A stretch of DNA of 64,000 bases from Leptobacterium_A meishanense. Its GTDB lineage: Bacteria; Bacteroidota; Bacteroidia; Flavobacteriales; Flavobacteriaceae. The translations under genes were made by a program, and so were the position numbers. The notes below the pieces were generated by a model that was given only the letters and a program-made list of their open reading frames with translations, did no database searches and was not told where the DNA came from. The stretch covers positions 347,144 to 411,143 of the forward strand of contig NZ_JBBEXE010000001.1 of assembly GCF_037645805.1 (NCBI RefSeq), given 5' to 3'. The number at the start of each line of letters is the position of its first letter. The stretch's first letter is position 1. Below, piece after piece: positions 36,161 to 45,454 of this stretch.

Positions 36161-37820
36161 AAATATACTAACTGCTTGGGAGCGGCTCATCGGGTTACTA
36201 GAATTGGATAAAAAAGATATTTTTCAAATCTTTTATTATGCTGTTTTCGCCGGGCTTGTAAACCTATCATTACCTCTGGGTATCCAAGCCATCATTAACC
36301 TTATTCAAGGAGCACAAATGAGTACCTCATGGGTTGTACTGGTTATTCTAGTTACACTCGGAGTCGCTTTTGCAGGCTTATTACAGCTTATGCAAATACG
36401 TATCATTGAAAATGTACAACAGAAAATATTTACAAGAGCTTCTTTTGAGTTCACATATCGGTTCCCAAAAATAAAGATGAGTGAACTCCGAAATTATTAC
36501 CCGCCGGAGTTAGCAAACCGTTTTTTTGATACACTCACCGTGCAAAAAGGATTGGCAAAAATATTAGTTGATTTCCCTGCTGCATTGCTACAAATTATTT
36601 TTGGGCTTATTTTACTATCGCTTTACCATCCCTTCTTTATTATTTACGGTTTGTTGTTGCTCCTTTTAATGTATGGAGTATTTAAATTCACCGCACAAAA
36701 AGGGCTTCAAACCAGTTTAGAAGAATCTAAAAGCAAATACAAAGTGGCGCACTGGATACAAGAAATAGCTAGGGCTATTGTTAGTTTCAAATTATCCGGA
36801 AAAACCAGTCATGCTCTTCAAAAAAATGATGGACTGGTAGCTGAATATTTAAATTCTAGAGAAAGTCATTTCAAGATTTTGGTTATTCAGTTTATTCAAA
36901 TGATTGGTTTTAAAGTATTAGTTACAGCCGGATTGTTACTAATTGGAGGGATTCTGGTATTAAACCAACAAATGAACATTGGACAGTTTGTAGCCGCAGA
37001 AATCATTATTCTTTTGGTTATTAATTCTGTTGAAAAGCTTATTCTGGGACTTGAATCTTTTTATGATGTGCTTACCTCCTTAGAAAAACTGGGGCAAGTA
37101 GTCGATAAAGAACTGGAGCCTCAAGAAGGTGAACAACCCTTCAAGGAAGATGAGGAATTTACTGTTGAGCTAGAGCATGTTACTTATACTATACCTGACG
37201 GTGACAGGAATATTTTGGATGATATCTCTTTGACCATTTCTAAAAATGCCCGAATATTGATACAAGGGCCTGGAAGTTCAGGTAAATCTACTTTATTAAG
37301 GCTTATTGCTGGCCTCATTGAACCAACCTTAGGGAATATTTACATAAACAATACTGCATTAAAAGGTATTAATTTAAACTATTATAGATCACACTTAGGA
37401 CAATCATTAAGTGAAGAGTCTCCTTTTGAGGGGACTATTATAGATAACATTACATTTGGAGACACTTCTATCTCAAAAGAAGCTATCGACAATGCTATCG
37501 AAAAAACAGGGTTAACGACATTTATAAAACAACAGCCAAAAGGATTAAAAACCATCTTATATCCGGAAGGAAGGCAAATTCCTTATACTATATCAAAAAA
37601 AATTGTTTTGGCAAGGAGTATTGTTAGAAACCCAAAATTATTGATTTTAAAAGATCCTCTCGACCAGTTTGAGGAAAAAGAAGCAACGGAAATCATTAAC
37701 TTCTTAACTGACAAAACAAATTCATGGGCATTAGTAGTTGTAAGCCAAAACCCAAAATGGGCAACAAAATCTGACATGATTATTAAAATGAACAATGGTA
37801 AAATAATTGAAAAAAAATAA
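36153..37820 (+). CDS. ABC exporter, fused permease and degenerate ATPase domain
   Basis: 555 residues: a six-helix exporter membrane domain (residues ~20-320) of the HlyB/type I secretion kind without a peptidase domain, then a nucleotide-binding domain. Walker A GPGSSGKST is intact (372-380). The other ATPase motifs are not: the LSGGQ signature region reads IPYTISKKIVLARS, Walker B plus glutamate reads LLILKDPLDQ (K500-D501 where DE is expected), and the H-loop histidine is Q532. It may bind ATP but hydrolyse poorly, or depend on a partner. It sits between TetR and HlyD genes with tight spacing. Confidence 0.85.
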   Translation: MPKNILTAWERLIGLLELDKKDIFQIFYYAVFAGLVNLSLPLGIQAIINLIQGAQMSTSWVVLVILVTLGVAFAGLLQLMQIRIIENVQQKIFTRASFEFTYRFPKIKMSELRNYYPPELANRFFDTLTVQKGLAKILVDFPAALLQIIFGLILLSLYHPFFIIYGLLLLLLMYGVFKFTAQKGLQTSLEESKSKYKVAHWIQEIARAIVSFKLSGKTSHALQKNDGLVAEYLNSRESHFKILVIQFIQMIGFKVLVTAGLLLIGGILVLNQQMNIGQFVAAEIIILLVINSVEKLILGLESFYDVLTSLEKLGQVVDKELEPQEGEQPFKEDEEFTVELEHVTYTIPDGDRNILDDISLTISKNARILIQGPGSSGKSTLLRLIAGLIEPTLGNIYINNTALKGINLNYYRSHLGQSLSEESPFEGTIIDNITFGDTSISKEAIDNAIEKTGLTTFIKQQPKGLKTILYPEGRQIPYTISKKIVLARSIVRNPKLLILKDPLDQFEEKEATEIINFLTDKTNSWALVVVSQNPKWATKSDMIIKMNNGKIIEKK

Positions 37821-37826
37821 GCTTCA

Positions 37827-39176
37827 ATGTTAAACATTGCAAATAATAAATTAAATAGAACTGTTGACCTTTCGCATTATAATGCAGTAAAAAAGGCATT
37901 TCACAAAAGGCACTATAAACACTTTAACCGTTTTCTAATTGCTTTTGCCGTAATTAGCGTTATTGTGCTCTTTTTGCCATGGACACAAAATATTTCAGGA
38001 AACGGGTATGTAACTACACTAACTCCCGATCAACGCCCACAAACTATTCAGTCACCCATTCCCGGTAGAATTGAAAAGTGGTATGTAAGAGAAGGGGATT
38101 ATGTAGGAAAAGGGGATACCATACTTTTTATTTCAGAAATAAAGAATGAGTATTTTGATCCTAAATTGGTAGAACGGACTGGAAAACAAATTAAGGCAAA
38201 ATCAATGGCAGTTACTTCCTATCAGGAAAAAGTAAAAGCGCTCAATACCCAAGTAAATGCACTAAAAAATGAGCGATCTTTAAAACTAAAACAAGCAAAC
38301 AACAAACTACTGCAAGCCAATCTTAAAGTACAAAGCGATAGTATTGACCTGGAAGCTGCAATAACAAATATAACAATTGCAAAACGGCAATATGATCGGA
38401 TAGTACAACTGGAAAGTGAAGGGTTAAAAGCTATAACTGATGTAGAAGAAAAACGTTTAAAGCTTCAAGAGACTCAAGCAAAACTTATCTCTCAAGAAAA
38501 TAAATTATTGACAAGCAGAAATGAAGTTATTAATGCCGAAATTGAGATTAATCGCCTACAAGCTGAATATACTGATAAAATAGCTAAAGCACAAAGTGAC
38601 ATATTTACAGCCCAGTCTGGTCAATTCGACACCGAAGCACAAGTAACTAAGCTAGAAAATAGTTATTCTAATTATGAAATACGAAATGCGCTATATTACA
38701 TCCAGGCACCACAAGATGGTTATATCAATAAAGCTATTAAAGCAGGTGTTGGCGAGACTTTTAAAGAAGGGGAACGCTTAGTAGGAATCATGCCGGCAAA
38801 CTATGATTTGGCTGTAGAAACATATGTTAAACCTATTGATTTACCATTAATACAACTTGGTGAAAAGGTACGCATTCAGTTTGACGGATGGCCTGCAATT
38901 GTTTTTAGCGGATGGCCCAATGCGTCTTATGGAACGTATGGCGGAACAGTAGTTGCTATTGAAACATTCATTAGCGAGAATGGGAAATACAGGGTTTTAA
39001 TAGCTCCTGATAAAGAAGACCATGAATGGCCCAAGGATATCCGTGTAGGCTCAGGAGCATCCACTTTAGCTTTATTAAATGATGTACCTATTTGGTTTGA
39101 GCTTTGGCGTAAACTCAATGGATTTCCTCCTAATTATTATCAAACTGAAAATTCGAACAATACATCTGAAAAATAG
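37827..39176 (+). CDS. HlyD-family membrane fusion protein
   Basis: 449 residues: one N-terminal transmembrane helix (RFLIAFAVISVIVLFLPW), a split biotinyl-lipoyl-like domain (SPIPGRIEKWYVREGDYVGKGD and IQAPQDGYINKAIKAG), a long coiled-coil hairpin (about residues 110-285), and a C-terminal beta-barrel/adaptor region. It connects the inner-membrane ABC protein to the outer-membrane channel. Starts 6 bp after the ABC gene stop. Confidence 0.92.
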   Translation: MLNIANNKLNRTVDLSHYNAVKKAFHKRHYKHFNRFLIAFAVISVIVLFLPWTQNISGNGYVTTLTPDQRPQTIQSPIPGRIEKWYVREGDYVGKGDTILFISEIKNEYFDPKLVERTGKQIKAKSMAVTSYQEKVKALNTQVNALKNERSLKLKQANNKLLQANLKVQSDSIDLEAAITNITIAKRQYDRIVQLESEGLKAITDVEEKRLKLQETQAKLISQENKLLTSRNEVINAEIEINRLQAEYTDKIAKAQSDIFTAQSGQFDTEAQVTKLENSYSNYEIRNALYYIQAPQDGYINKAIKAGVGETFKEGERLVGIMPANYDLAVETYVKPIDLPLIQLGEKVRIQFDGWPAIVFSGWPNASYGTYGGTVVAIETFISENGKYRVLIAPDKEDHEWPKDIRVGSGASTLALLNDVPIWFELWRKLNGFPPNYYQTENSNNTSEK

Positions 39177-39180
39177 ATCC

Positions 39181-40584
39181 ATGAAAAAAATTCTTAGTAA
39201 TAGCCTTTTTCTATTGGTTTCTTTTTTATCGGCACAACAAACAGATAGCCTAGCATTGAGCTTTGAGGAATACTTAGGGTATGTCAAAAAATATCACCCT
39301 ATTGTGAAACAATCAGAATTAGTCGTGAATACCGGCGAAGCCACCCTTATGAAAGCAAGAGGTGGCTTTGATCCTAATATTACAATTGATTACAATCAAA
39401 AAAGATTTAAAGGAATCGAGTATTATGAATTGCTTGATGCTACTTTTAAAATCCCTACATGGTATGGCATTGAATTGAAAGCTAATTTTGAGCAAAACGA
39501 AGGGGCTTTTCTCAACCCTGAACGTTCTGTACCTGATGATGGGTTATTTAGTGCTGGTGTCTCCATACCGATTGCTCAGGGGTTTCTTATCAATGAACGA
39601 ATGGCCACTCTAAAAAAAGCCCGTTTTTTTAGAGAGCAGGTAAAAGCGGATAGGGACATTCTCGTAAACCAAATACTCTATGAGGCAGCCCTTGCCTACT
39701 TTAATTGGTTAAGGACCTATAATGAATTAAAAATATATCAGGATTTTCTGGAGAATGCTAAAATTCGATATGAAGGCGTTAAAAAAAGTGTCATTGCAGG
39801 TGATAAAGCAGCTATTGATAGTGTAGAAGCCGGTATTGCTTATCAAAATAGAGCTTTAAATCTTGAACAGGCAAAATTAGCTATCACGAAAGCTGGCTTA
39901 GAATTATCTAACTTTCTTTGGTTAAATGATGATACACCTGTTGAATTACAGCCCAATGTAGTACCAGGTATTCCTGTAGAAGAAGCTATCGACAATGTGT
40001 TTGGTATTGAAAACATAATTTTTGATAATTTTTCTATAGAGGACCACCCCAAATTAAAGTCCCTGAACTATAAAATTGAAGGGTTGACCATCGATAAAAA
40101 GTTAAAGGCGAACAAATTACTTCCAAAAATAGATTTGGAATATAACTTTATTACAGAGTCTCCGGAAATAGCACGCTCATTTAATACTGATGAATACAAA
40201 GGAGGGATTTCTTTCAAATTACCATTATTTCTCAGAAAAGAAAGAGGCGATCTAAAACTAGCTAATTACAAGGTGCAGGATGCACAATTTGAAATAGAAG
40301 TTACCGAAATAAGGATCTATAATAAAGTAATAGCTTCCTATAATGAAATAGACTCTTTAAAAGAACAAAGAAAGCTTATTGAGAATATTACAACAAATTA
40401 TGAAGCATTATTAACTGCTGAAGAACGTAAGTTTAGTTTTGGTGAGAGTTCTTTATTTATAGTAAATTCTCGTGAACGAAGCCTCATTGATGCTAAACTT
40501 AAACAGAATGAATTACAAAACAAATATTACAACGCTAAGGCTAATCTTTTTAATATTCTAGCGGTAAACCCAAATAACCTATAA
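39181..40584 (+). CDS. TolC-family outer-membrane efflux protein
   Basis: 467 residues with a signal peptide (MKKILSNSLFLLVSFLSAQ). Long coiled-coil segments such as ENAKIRYEGVKKSVIAGDKAAIDSVEAG and QNELQNKYYNAKANLFNILAVN are typical of the outer-membrane efflux family. A longer frame starting at 39079 lies inside hlyD and is rejected; the ATG at 39181 gives the signal peptide directly. Fourth and last gene of the export operon, 4 bp after hlyD. Confidence 0.9.
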   Translation: MKKILSNSLFLLVSFLSAQQTDSLALSFEEYLGYVKKYHPIVKQSELVVNTGEATLMKARGGFDPNITIDYNQKRFKGIEYYELLDATFKIPTWYGIELKANFEQNEGAFLNPERSVPDDGLFSAGVSIPIAQGFLINERMATLKKARFFREQVKADRDILVNQILYEAALAYFNWLRTYNELKIYQDFLENAKIRYEGVKKSVIAGDKAAIDSVEAGIAYQNRALNLEQAKLAITKAGLELSNFLWLNDDTPVELQPNVVPGIPVEEAIDNVFGIENIIFDNFSIEDHPKLKSLNYKIEGLTIDKKLKANKLLPKIDLEYNFITESPEIARSFNTDEYKGGISFKLPLFLRKERGDLKLANYKVQDAQFEIEVTEIRIYNKVIASYNEIDSLKEQRKLIENITTNYEALLTAEERKFSFGESSLFIVNSRERSLIDAKLKQNELQNKYYNAKANLFNILAVNPNNL

Positions 40585-40729
40585 CATATATCCTGTTAGA
40601 GTGTTAAAACAATGTATTACAAGCATTCTTTCTATATAATAATTACTTAACAATCATCCAATAATTATTTAATCTCTCCATAATACTCTAGTAATATAGT
40701 ATCACTTATTTTGCATAAACGTTTTTATC

Positions 40730-41560
40730 TTGATTAAAAGAAAAATTGAAGTCGTTGTTATTTCTGATGTTCATTTGGGAACTTATGGGTGTCATGCTAA
40801 TGAATTATTAGCCTATTTAAACAGTATAGAGCCTAAAAAACTTATTTTGAATGGTGATATTGTAGATATTTGGCAATTCAGTAAACGGTACTTTCCTTCT
40901 TCACATTTAAAAGTTATCAAAAAAATTATTGATATGGCAGCTAATGGTTGCGAAGTTATTTACGTTACTGGCAATCATGATGAGCTTCTAAGAAAATTTG
41001 TAGAAACAACTATTGGCAATGTTTCTATTGTCAATAAAGTAGTTTTACCTCTAGATGGAAAAAAAGCATGGATTTTCCATGGTGATGTATTCGATATTTC
41101 CATACAGAATGCTAAATGGTTAGCCAAATTAGGGGGATATGGCTATGATTTATTAATACTCCTGAACCGTTTTGTTAATTGGTGCCTACTTAATTTAGGC
41201 AAAGAAAAATATTCCCTTTCAAAAAAAATAAAGAATAGTGTAAAACGTGCAGTTAAACATATTCATGATTTTGAAAATGTAGCCACCAATCTGGCCATAG
41301 AAAATGGATATGATTATGTGATCTGTGGACATATCCATCAGCCTAAAATTATCGAAAAGGAAAATAAGCACGGAAAAACCTTGTATTTAAACTCCGGCGA
41401 TTGGGTTGAAAACTTTACAGCCCTAGAATATCAATTCAAACGTTGGAAACTATACCATTATAACAAATCAAAGTTAACTTCCTTTATAGAAGAAGAAACA
41501 GCAATAACCGATGAGCAAAACTTTTTAGTTGCTATGGTTACTGCTGCTGTTAAAAAATAA
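40730..41560 (+). CDS. LpxH-like UDP-2,3-diacylglucosamine diphosphatase
   Basis: 276 residues of the calcineurin-like metallophosphoesterase family. Metal motifs in order: SDVHLG, LNGDIVDIWQF, VTGNHDELLR, IFHGDVFD and CGHIHQP, the LpxH arrangement. LpxH removes UMP in lipid A synthesis; related soluble phosphoesterases exist, so the role is a good but not certain guess. The start is TTG (40730): it is followed at once by the first beta strand, and no in-frame ATG is available upstream. Ends at a hairpin shared with the convergent SulP gene. Confidence 0.8.
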   Translation: MIKRKIEVVVISDVHLGTYGCHANELLAYLNSIEPKKLILNGDIVDIWQFSKRYFPSSHLKVIKKIIDMAANGCEVIYVTGNHDELLRKFVETTIGNVSIVNKVVLPLDGKKAWIFHGDVFDISIQNAKWLAKLGGYGYDLLILLNRFVNWCLLNLGKEKYSLSKKIKNSVKRAVKHIHDFENVATNLAIENGYDYVICGHIHQPKIIEKENKHGKTLYLNSGDWVENFTALEYQFKRWKLYHYNKSKLTSFIEEETAITDEQNFLVAMVTAAVKK

Positions 41561-41586
41561 ACCCTTAAAAATTTAAGGGCTTATTT
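41555..41586. terminator. Bidirectional terminator between convergent genes
   Basis: Fifteen-bp inverted repeat with one mismatch (41555-41569 and 41572-41586) flanked by A and T runs; it serves the phosphoesterase gene and the SulP gene. Confidence 0.75.
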
Positions 41587-41603
41587 TTTCTTTTATATTT
41601 CTT

Positions 41604-43481
41604 TTAATATTTATCTGGCACATTGTCTTTCATATAGTTGATACATGCATCAAAATTATCAAATATACGATCCTCCGAGACCAAGTCCGGTATAATGTCA
41701 ATTCGCTTCATCATCATCAATGGCTGTTTTTGTGGTGCTATTATTAATACATGTACCTCTCGACGTTCTAAGTCTAAAAGCACTTCTTCTAACGCATACA
41801 ACCCTGTTTGGTCTATATAAGGGACTTTGTCCATACGTAGTACTACATGAGATGCTGTATTTGGAATTTGTTTTGCCAATAATTGAAATTCACTTGTATA
41901 TCCAAAAAATAATGGGCCATCCAAATGTTTTATAAATACTTCTTCTGCTAAATTCTCAGGAAACATAAGTTCATCTTTCCATAACTTATCTTTTTGATTA
42001 GCTTCTTTTAATTTAAGCACCCGTGAATCATCTGCTGTAAAGTCACCCATCTTTTTCATAAAGATAAGGGCTGATAATACCAGGCCAATACCTACTGCAC
42101 TTACCAGATCCCACACTACCGATAATATAAGTACTATGAGCATCACCAACACTTCTGAACTAAATTTGAAGATTTTTAGGTTAATATCTTTTGGCATACT
42201 AGGTATTGCCTTGAGCCCCTTATAGTCCATAACGCCTATCCCTACAGTAATAAGGATCCCTGCCAGCACTGCTGCCGGTATTTGCGATGCAACAGGACCT
42301 AAAGCGAGAAGTATAATTAAAAGTAATACGCCGGCAATCATTCCGGATAGTTTTGTTTTTCCCCCTGACTTAATATTCACTACTGTGCGGATGGTAGCCC
42401 CGGCCCCGGGGATCCCTCCAAACAGGGCACCAATACTGTTTCCAATACCTTGTCCTACCAGCTCTTTATTAGGATTGTGTTTGGTTTTCGTCATATTGTC
42501 TGCTACTACTGATGTCAAAAGTGAATCAATAGCACCGAGAAAAGCCAATGAGATCGCTGTAAAAATATATGGAGATACGGATCCAAAACTAAAATTGCTA
42601 AATATTCCTAAGTTTATTTTTGGAAATCCACTTGGTATTTGCTCAATAGGACGATAATCCAACCCGGCAAAATAAGCTACCCCGGATACCACCAATAATG
42701 CAACTAATGTACTGGGTACTGCCGTAGTAATTCTCTTAAATCCATATATGATAATGATAGTCATAATGGTAAGGATCAATTCCATATAACTAATGTTTTT
42801 TAATGCTCTGGGGAGTGTTTTTAATGTCCCAACAACTCCCGAAGTTGCAGATTTAGCCAAGGTTTGCGCCTCTATTTGTATTTCTTCCTCTGTAATATTA
42901 CCAGATCGTTCAATAGTTTCTTTAAAGTCTTCCAGTACTAATAACCCCTCTCCTGCTTCTTCCTGTAAAATCTTCTCTAATATAACTTCTTCTGCTTGTG
43001 GTTTAAAGGCATTTACATAACTTGTATCTTCCTTTGGGTAATAACCTAAGGACGGTAGTATTTGTGTAATAAGTATCATCACACCTATAGCTGTCATAAA
43101 ACCGGATACTACCGGGTATGGGATATATCGTATATACTTTCCAACACCAGCAAAACCTAATATAATTTGAATAAGCCCTGCTAGCAGGAATACTGTTAAT
43201 ATAGCTGGTAATGCTTTTTCTATATTTCCTTCATTCGCTCCTAAGATACCTGCTATGATCAAAAGGCTTACTGCGGTCATAGGTGCTGTAGGTCCCGATA
43301 TTTGGGTAGGCGTTCCTCCAAAGAGTGCTGCAAAAAAACTAATGAATATAGCACCATACAATCCAGCACTTGGGCCTAATCCGGAGCTAACCCCAAAAGC
43401 TAATGCTAGTGGCAATGCAACAATACCCGCTGTAATACCTCCAAAGGCATCACCTCTTATATTTGAAAAAAAGTTCTTCAT
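41604..43481 (-). CDS. SulP-family anion transporter with STAS domain
   Basis: 625 residues: about 11-12 hydrophobic segments (GGITAGIVALPLALAFGVSSG at the start, GGIPGAGATIRTVVNIKSGG in the middle) and a cytoplasmic STAS domain from about residue 500 (VVLRMDKVPYIDQTGLYALEEVL). An insert of acidic residues (about 145-205) lies between two helices. SulP proteins carry sulfate, bicarbonate or chloride. The carbonic anhydrase gene lies 16 bp upstream on the same strand, so bicarbonate is the likely substrate (BicA-like). Confidence 0.9.
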   Translation of the reverse strand: MKNFFSNIRGDAFGGITAGIVALPLALAFGVSSGLGPSAGLYGAIFISFFAALFGGTPTQISGPTAPMTAVSLLIIAGILGANEGNIEKALPAILTVFLLAGLIQIILGFAGVGKYIRYIPYPVVSGFMTAIGVMILITQILPSLGYYPKEDTSYVNAFKPQAEEVILEKILQEEAGEGLLVLEDFKETIERSGNITEEEIQIEAQTLAKSATSGVVGTLKTLPRALKNISYMELILTIMTIIIIYGFKRITTAVPSTLVALLVVSGVAYFAGLDYRPIEQIPSGFPKINLGIFSNFSFGSVSPYIFTAISLAFLGAIDSLLTSVVADNMTKTKHNPNKELVGQGIGNSIGALFGGIPGAGATIRTVVNIKSGGKTKLSGMIAGVLLLIILLALGPVASQIPAAVLAGILITVGIGVMDYKGLKAIPSMPKDINLKIFKFSSEVLVMLIVLILSVVWDLVSAVGIGLVLSALIFMKKMGDFTADDSRVLKLKEANQKDKLWKDELMFPENLAEEVFIKHLDGPLFFGYTSEFQLLAKQIPNTASHVVLRMDKVPYIDQTGLYALEEVLLDLERREVHVLIIAPQKQPLMMMKRIDIIPDLVSEDRIFDNFDACINYMKDNVPDKY

Positions 43482-43497
43482 GGTTTCTTATGTTTTT

Positions 43498-44133
43498 TTA
43501 AAAATTAAGTTGGTATACATCATCCAGTTCTGAATCATTGCTGATGTTTACCTCTAAGTCTTGAATGATCCCTGAACTTAACCCATACACCCATCCATGA
43601 AGATGTAATTCCTGATCGTTCCTCCATGCATTTTGAACAATTGAAGTTTTAGCCAAATCAAAGACTTGTTCCTTTATATTTAGCTCTACAAAACGATCAA
43701 AACGTTCTTTCTCATCAGTTATGCCATCTAATTCTGATTTATGCAACCTGTAAACATCTTTGATATGGCGAATCCAGTTATCAATAAGTCCAACTGATTT
43801 ATTGCTCATAGCAGTTTGCACACCTCCACAACCATAATGACCACATACAACTACATGTTTTACTTTTAGCACATTTACTGCATAATCTAATACACTCAAC
43901 ATGTTCATGTCCGAGTGAAGGACCATATTGGCAATATTGCGGTGCACAAATACTTCTCCGGGGGGTGCCCCTATAATTTCATTTGCGGGCACACGACTAT
44001 CCGCACAGCCTATCCAAAGCAATGGGGGTTTCTGTCCTTGAGCTAATTTTTCAAAATATTGTGGGTCTTCACCTAATTTACCAGCTACCCATTCTTTATT
44101 ATTTTCTAATAAGGTATTATAATACTTGTTCAT
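43498..44133 (-). CDS. Beta-class carbonic anhydrase
   Basis: 211 residues. Zinc ligands C43 (CADSR, with D45 and R47), H99 and C102 (CGHYGCGG), plus GEVFVHRNIANMV. The enzyme interconverts CO2 and bicarbonate in the cytoplasm. First gene of a pair with the SulP transporter; together they would feed bicarbonate to carboxylases or buffer pH. Confidence 0.95.
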   Translation of the reverse strand: MNKYYNTLLENNKEWVAGKLGEDPQYFEKLAQGQKPPLLWIGCADSRVPANEIIGAPPGEVFVHRNIANMVLHSDMNMLSVLDYAVNVLKVKHVVVCGHYGCGGVQTAMSNKSVGLIDNWIRHIKDVYRLHKSELDGITDEKERFDRFVELNIKEQVFDLAKTSIVQNAWRNDQELHLHGWVYGLSSGIIQDLEVNISNDSELDDVYQLNF

Positions 44134-44239
44134 TTCTTTCTTTGTTAATTATTATTAATTTGTTCCCCTTCATATAAAGAAATCAAGGTGTGATTTTTTT
44201 CAAAAACCACATCCTTTAGTTCATTGATAAAAATATAAA

Positions 44240-44536
44240 TTAGATTATCTCAGGAGGAGGAAGTACTATATCTTTTATATAAGAATAGTATCTTTTGCTA
44301 TGCTGAACTGTCCTTCCTGCTTGTTTTGAAAAAATCGTAAAACTATGATTGGTTTGTGAATGAAAATATATTTCTTGTTTCTCAGTATCTAACTTAGTGT
44401 TCTCTGTTTTTTCTTCTTCATCAGCAAAATCAGTAATACAAAAACGTGTATCATCCATGATAGTAACAACGTATGGTGTCACTGTTGTCATAGAAATAGT
44501 TGCACACAAAAGTATTATAAAATAAAACCGTTCCAT
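44240..44536 (-). CDS. Small exported protein of unknown function
   Basis: 98 residues. An N-terminal hydrophobic stretch (FYFIILLCATISMTTVTPY) looks like a signal peptide; the rest is charged (EEEKTENTKLD), with an aromatic-rich segment and the tail IVLPPPEII. Similar short proteins occur in other Bacteroidota as far as I recall, with no function known. A -7 box lies 15 bp upstream, which supports that it is a real gene. It sits between carbonic anhydrase and pssA. Confidence 0.6.
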   Translation of the reverse strand: MERFYFIILLCATISMTTVTPYVVTIMDDTRFCITDFADEEEKTENTKLDTEKQEIYFHSQTNHSFTIFSKQAGRTVQHSKRYYSYIKDIVLPPPEII

Positions 44537-44550
44537 TTTTTTCCAGTAAA

Positions 44551-44558
44551 CAAATATA
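44551..44558 (-). promoter_or_regulatory. -7 box of the 98-residue protein gene
   Basis: TATATTTG on the minus strand, 15 bp before the ATG at 44536. Confidence 0.45.
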
Positions 44559-44604
44559 AAAGTATTACTATCACACCTTGTTAAATATTCTTTAAAATTA
44601 TTTT

Positions 44605-45303
44605 TTACATCTTCTCCGATGAAAGCCTATTCATTAAAACAGACATTAATATATATATAATAATAATTGGGGGAATTGCAGCAAATTTCACCGTAATAAG
44701 CAATACAATGCTTATGAAAAGAAAGATATACCGAACTTCATTTCCTCCGAAATCCCATTTTTTAAATTTTAGGGTAAATAATTTAATATTTGCATTCATC
44801 AATATACTGCCTAATACAATCAAGCTCAATAAAAACCACTTATTCATAATCATTTGATTAATATGTTCATTCCCTTGATAAGATAATATAAGTGGCAACG
44901 ACATAATAAAAAGTGCATTTGCCGGAGTAGGAAGGCCTTTGAATGATTGTTGTTGATCTTCATCAATGTTAAACCTAGCTAACCGATACGCAGCCGCTAA
45001 TGTTACTAAAAAACCCAGATAAGGAATAAAAGAACCTGTTACTGTCAATTGCAAAAATTGATACATTGTAAAACCGGGAACAACACCGCATGTAACCATA
45101 TCTGCAAGTGAATCAAGTTGAATCCCTAACTCGCTTTTTACATTTAATGCTCGGGCAACCAATCCATCAAAGAAATCAAAAACAATTCCTATAAGAACAA
45201 AAACAGCAGCTATATCTAACTGGTTTTTCATTACAAAAACAATAGCAATACAACCGGAAAACAGATTTAATAAGGTAATTACATTAGGGATGTGTTGCTT
45301 CAT
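44605..45303 (-). CDS. pssA: CDP-diacylglycerol-serine O-phosphatidyltransferase
   Basis: 232 residues with about seven hydrophobic segments. The CDP-alcohol phosphotransferase signature is complete: D46-G47, A50-R51, G60, D64 and D68. The following VTCGVVPGF is the form seen in PssA-type enzymes. It makes phosphatidylserine, the precursor of phosphatidylethanolamine, in the inner membrane. Single gene; 68 bp separate its stop from the start of the next minus-strand gene. Confidence 0.93.
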   Translation of the reverse strand: MKQHIPNVITLLNLFSGCIAIVFVMKNQLDIAAVFVLIGIVFDFFDGLVARALNVKSELGIQLDSLADMVTCGVVPGFTMYQFLQLTVTGSFIPYLGFLVTLAAAYRLARFNIDEDQQQSFKGLPTPANALFIMSLPLILSYQGNEHINQMIMNKWFLLSLIVLGSILMNANIKLFTLKFKKWDFGGNEVRYIFLFISIVLLITVKFAAIPPIIIIYILMSVLMNRLSSEKM

Positions 45304-45429
45304 TTTATGGCATTTTTAGTAAAAATACTATTTTCATGGAGAACCCAAAACAATTCCTTACTTACATATTCTCCTTTACTTGAACAATATCCTAATTCTT
45401 TTCCAGTTTATTGTTTTGTATAATTGTAT

Positions 45430-45437
45430 GATATTTG
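45430..45437 (+). promoter_or_regulatory. Possible -7 box of the PorV-like gene
   Basis: GATATTTG, one mismatch to TAnnTTTG, 18 bp before the TTG at 45455. If used, it excludes the upstream starts at 45380 and 45428. Confidence 0.3.
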
Positions 45438-45454
45438 CAATAAACACATCGCCT

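Noticed and set aside
39079..39180. N-terminal extension of the TolC-like protein
   Set aside because: Lies inside hlyD and would bury the signal peptide that begins at the ATG at 39181.
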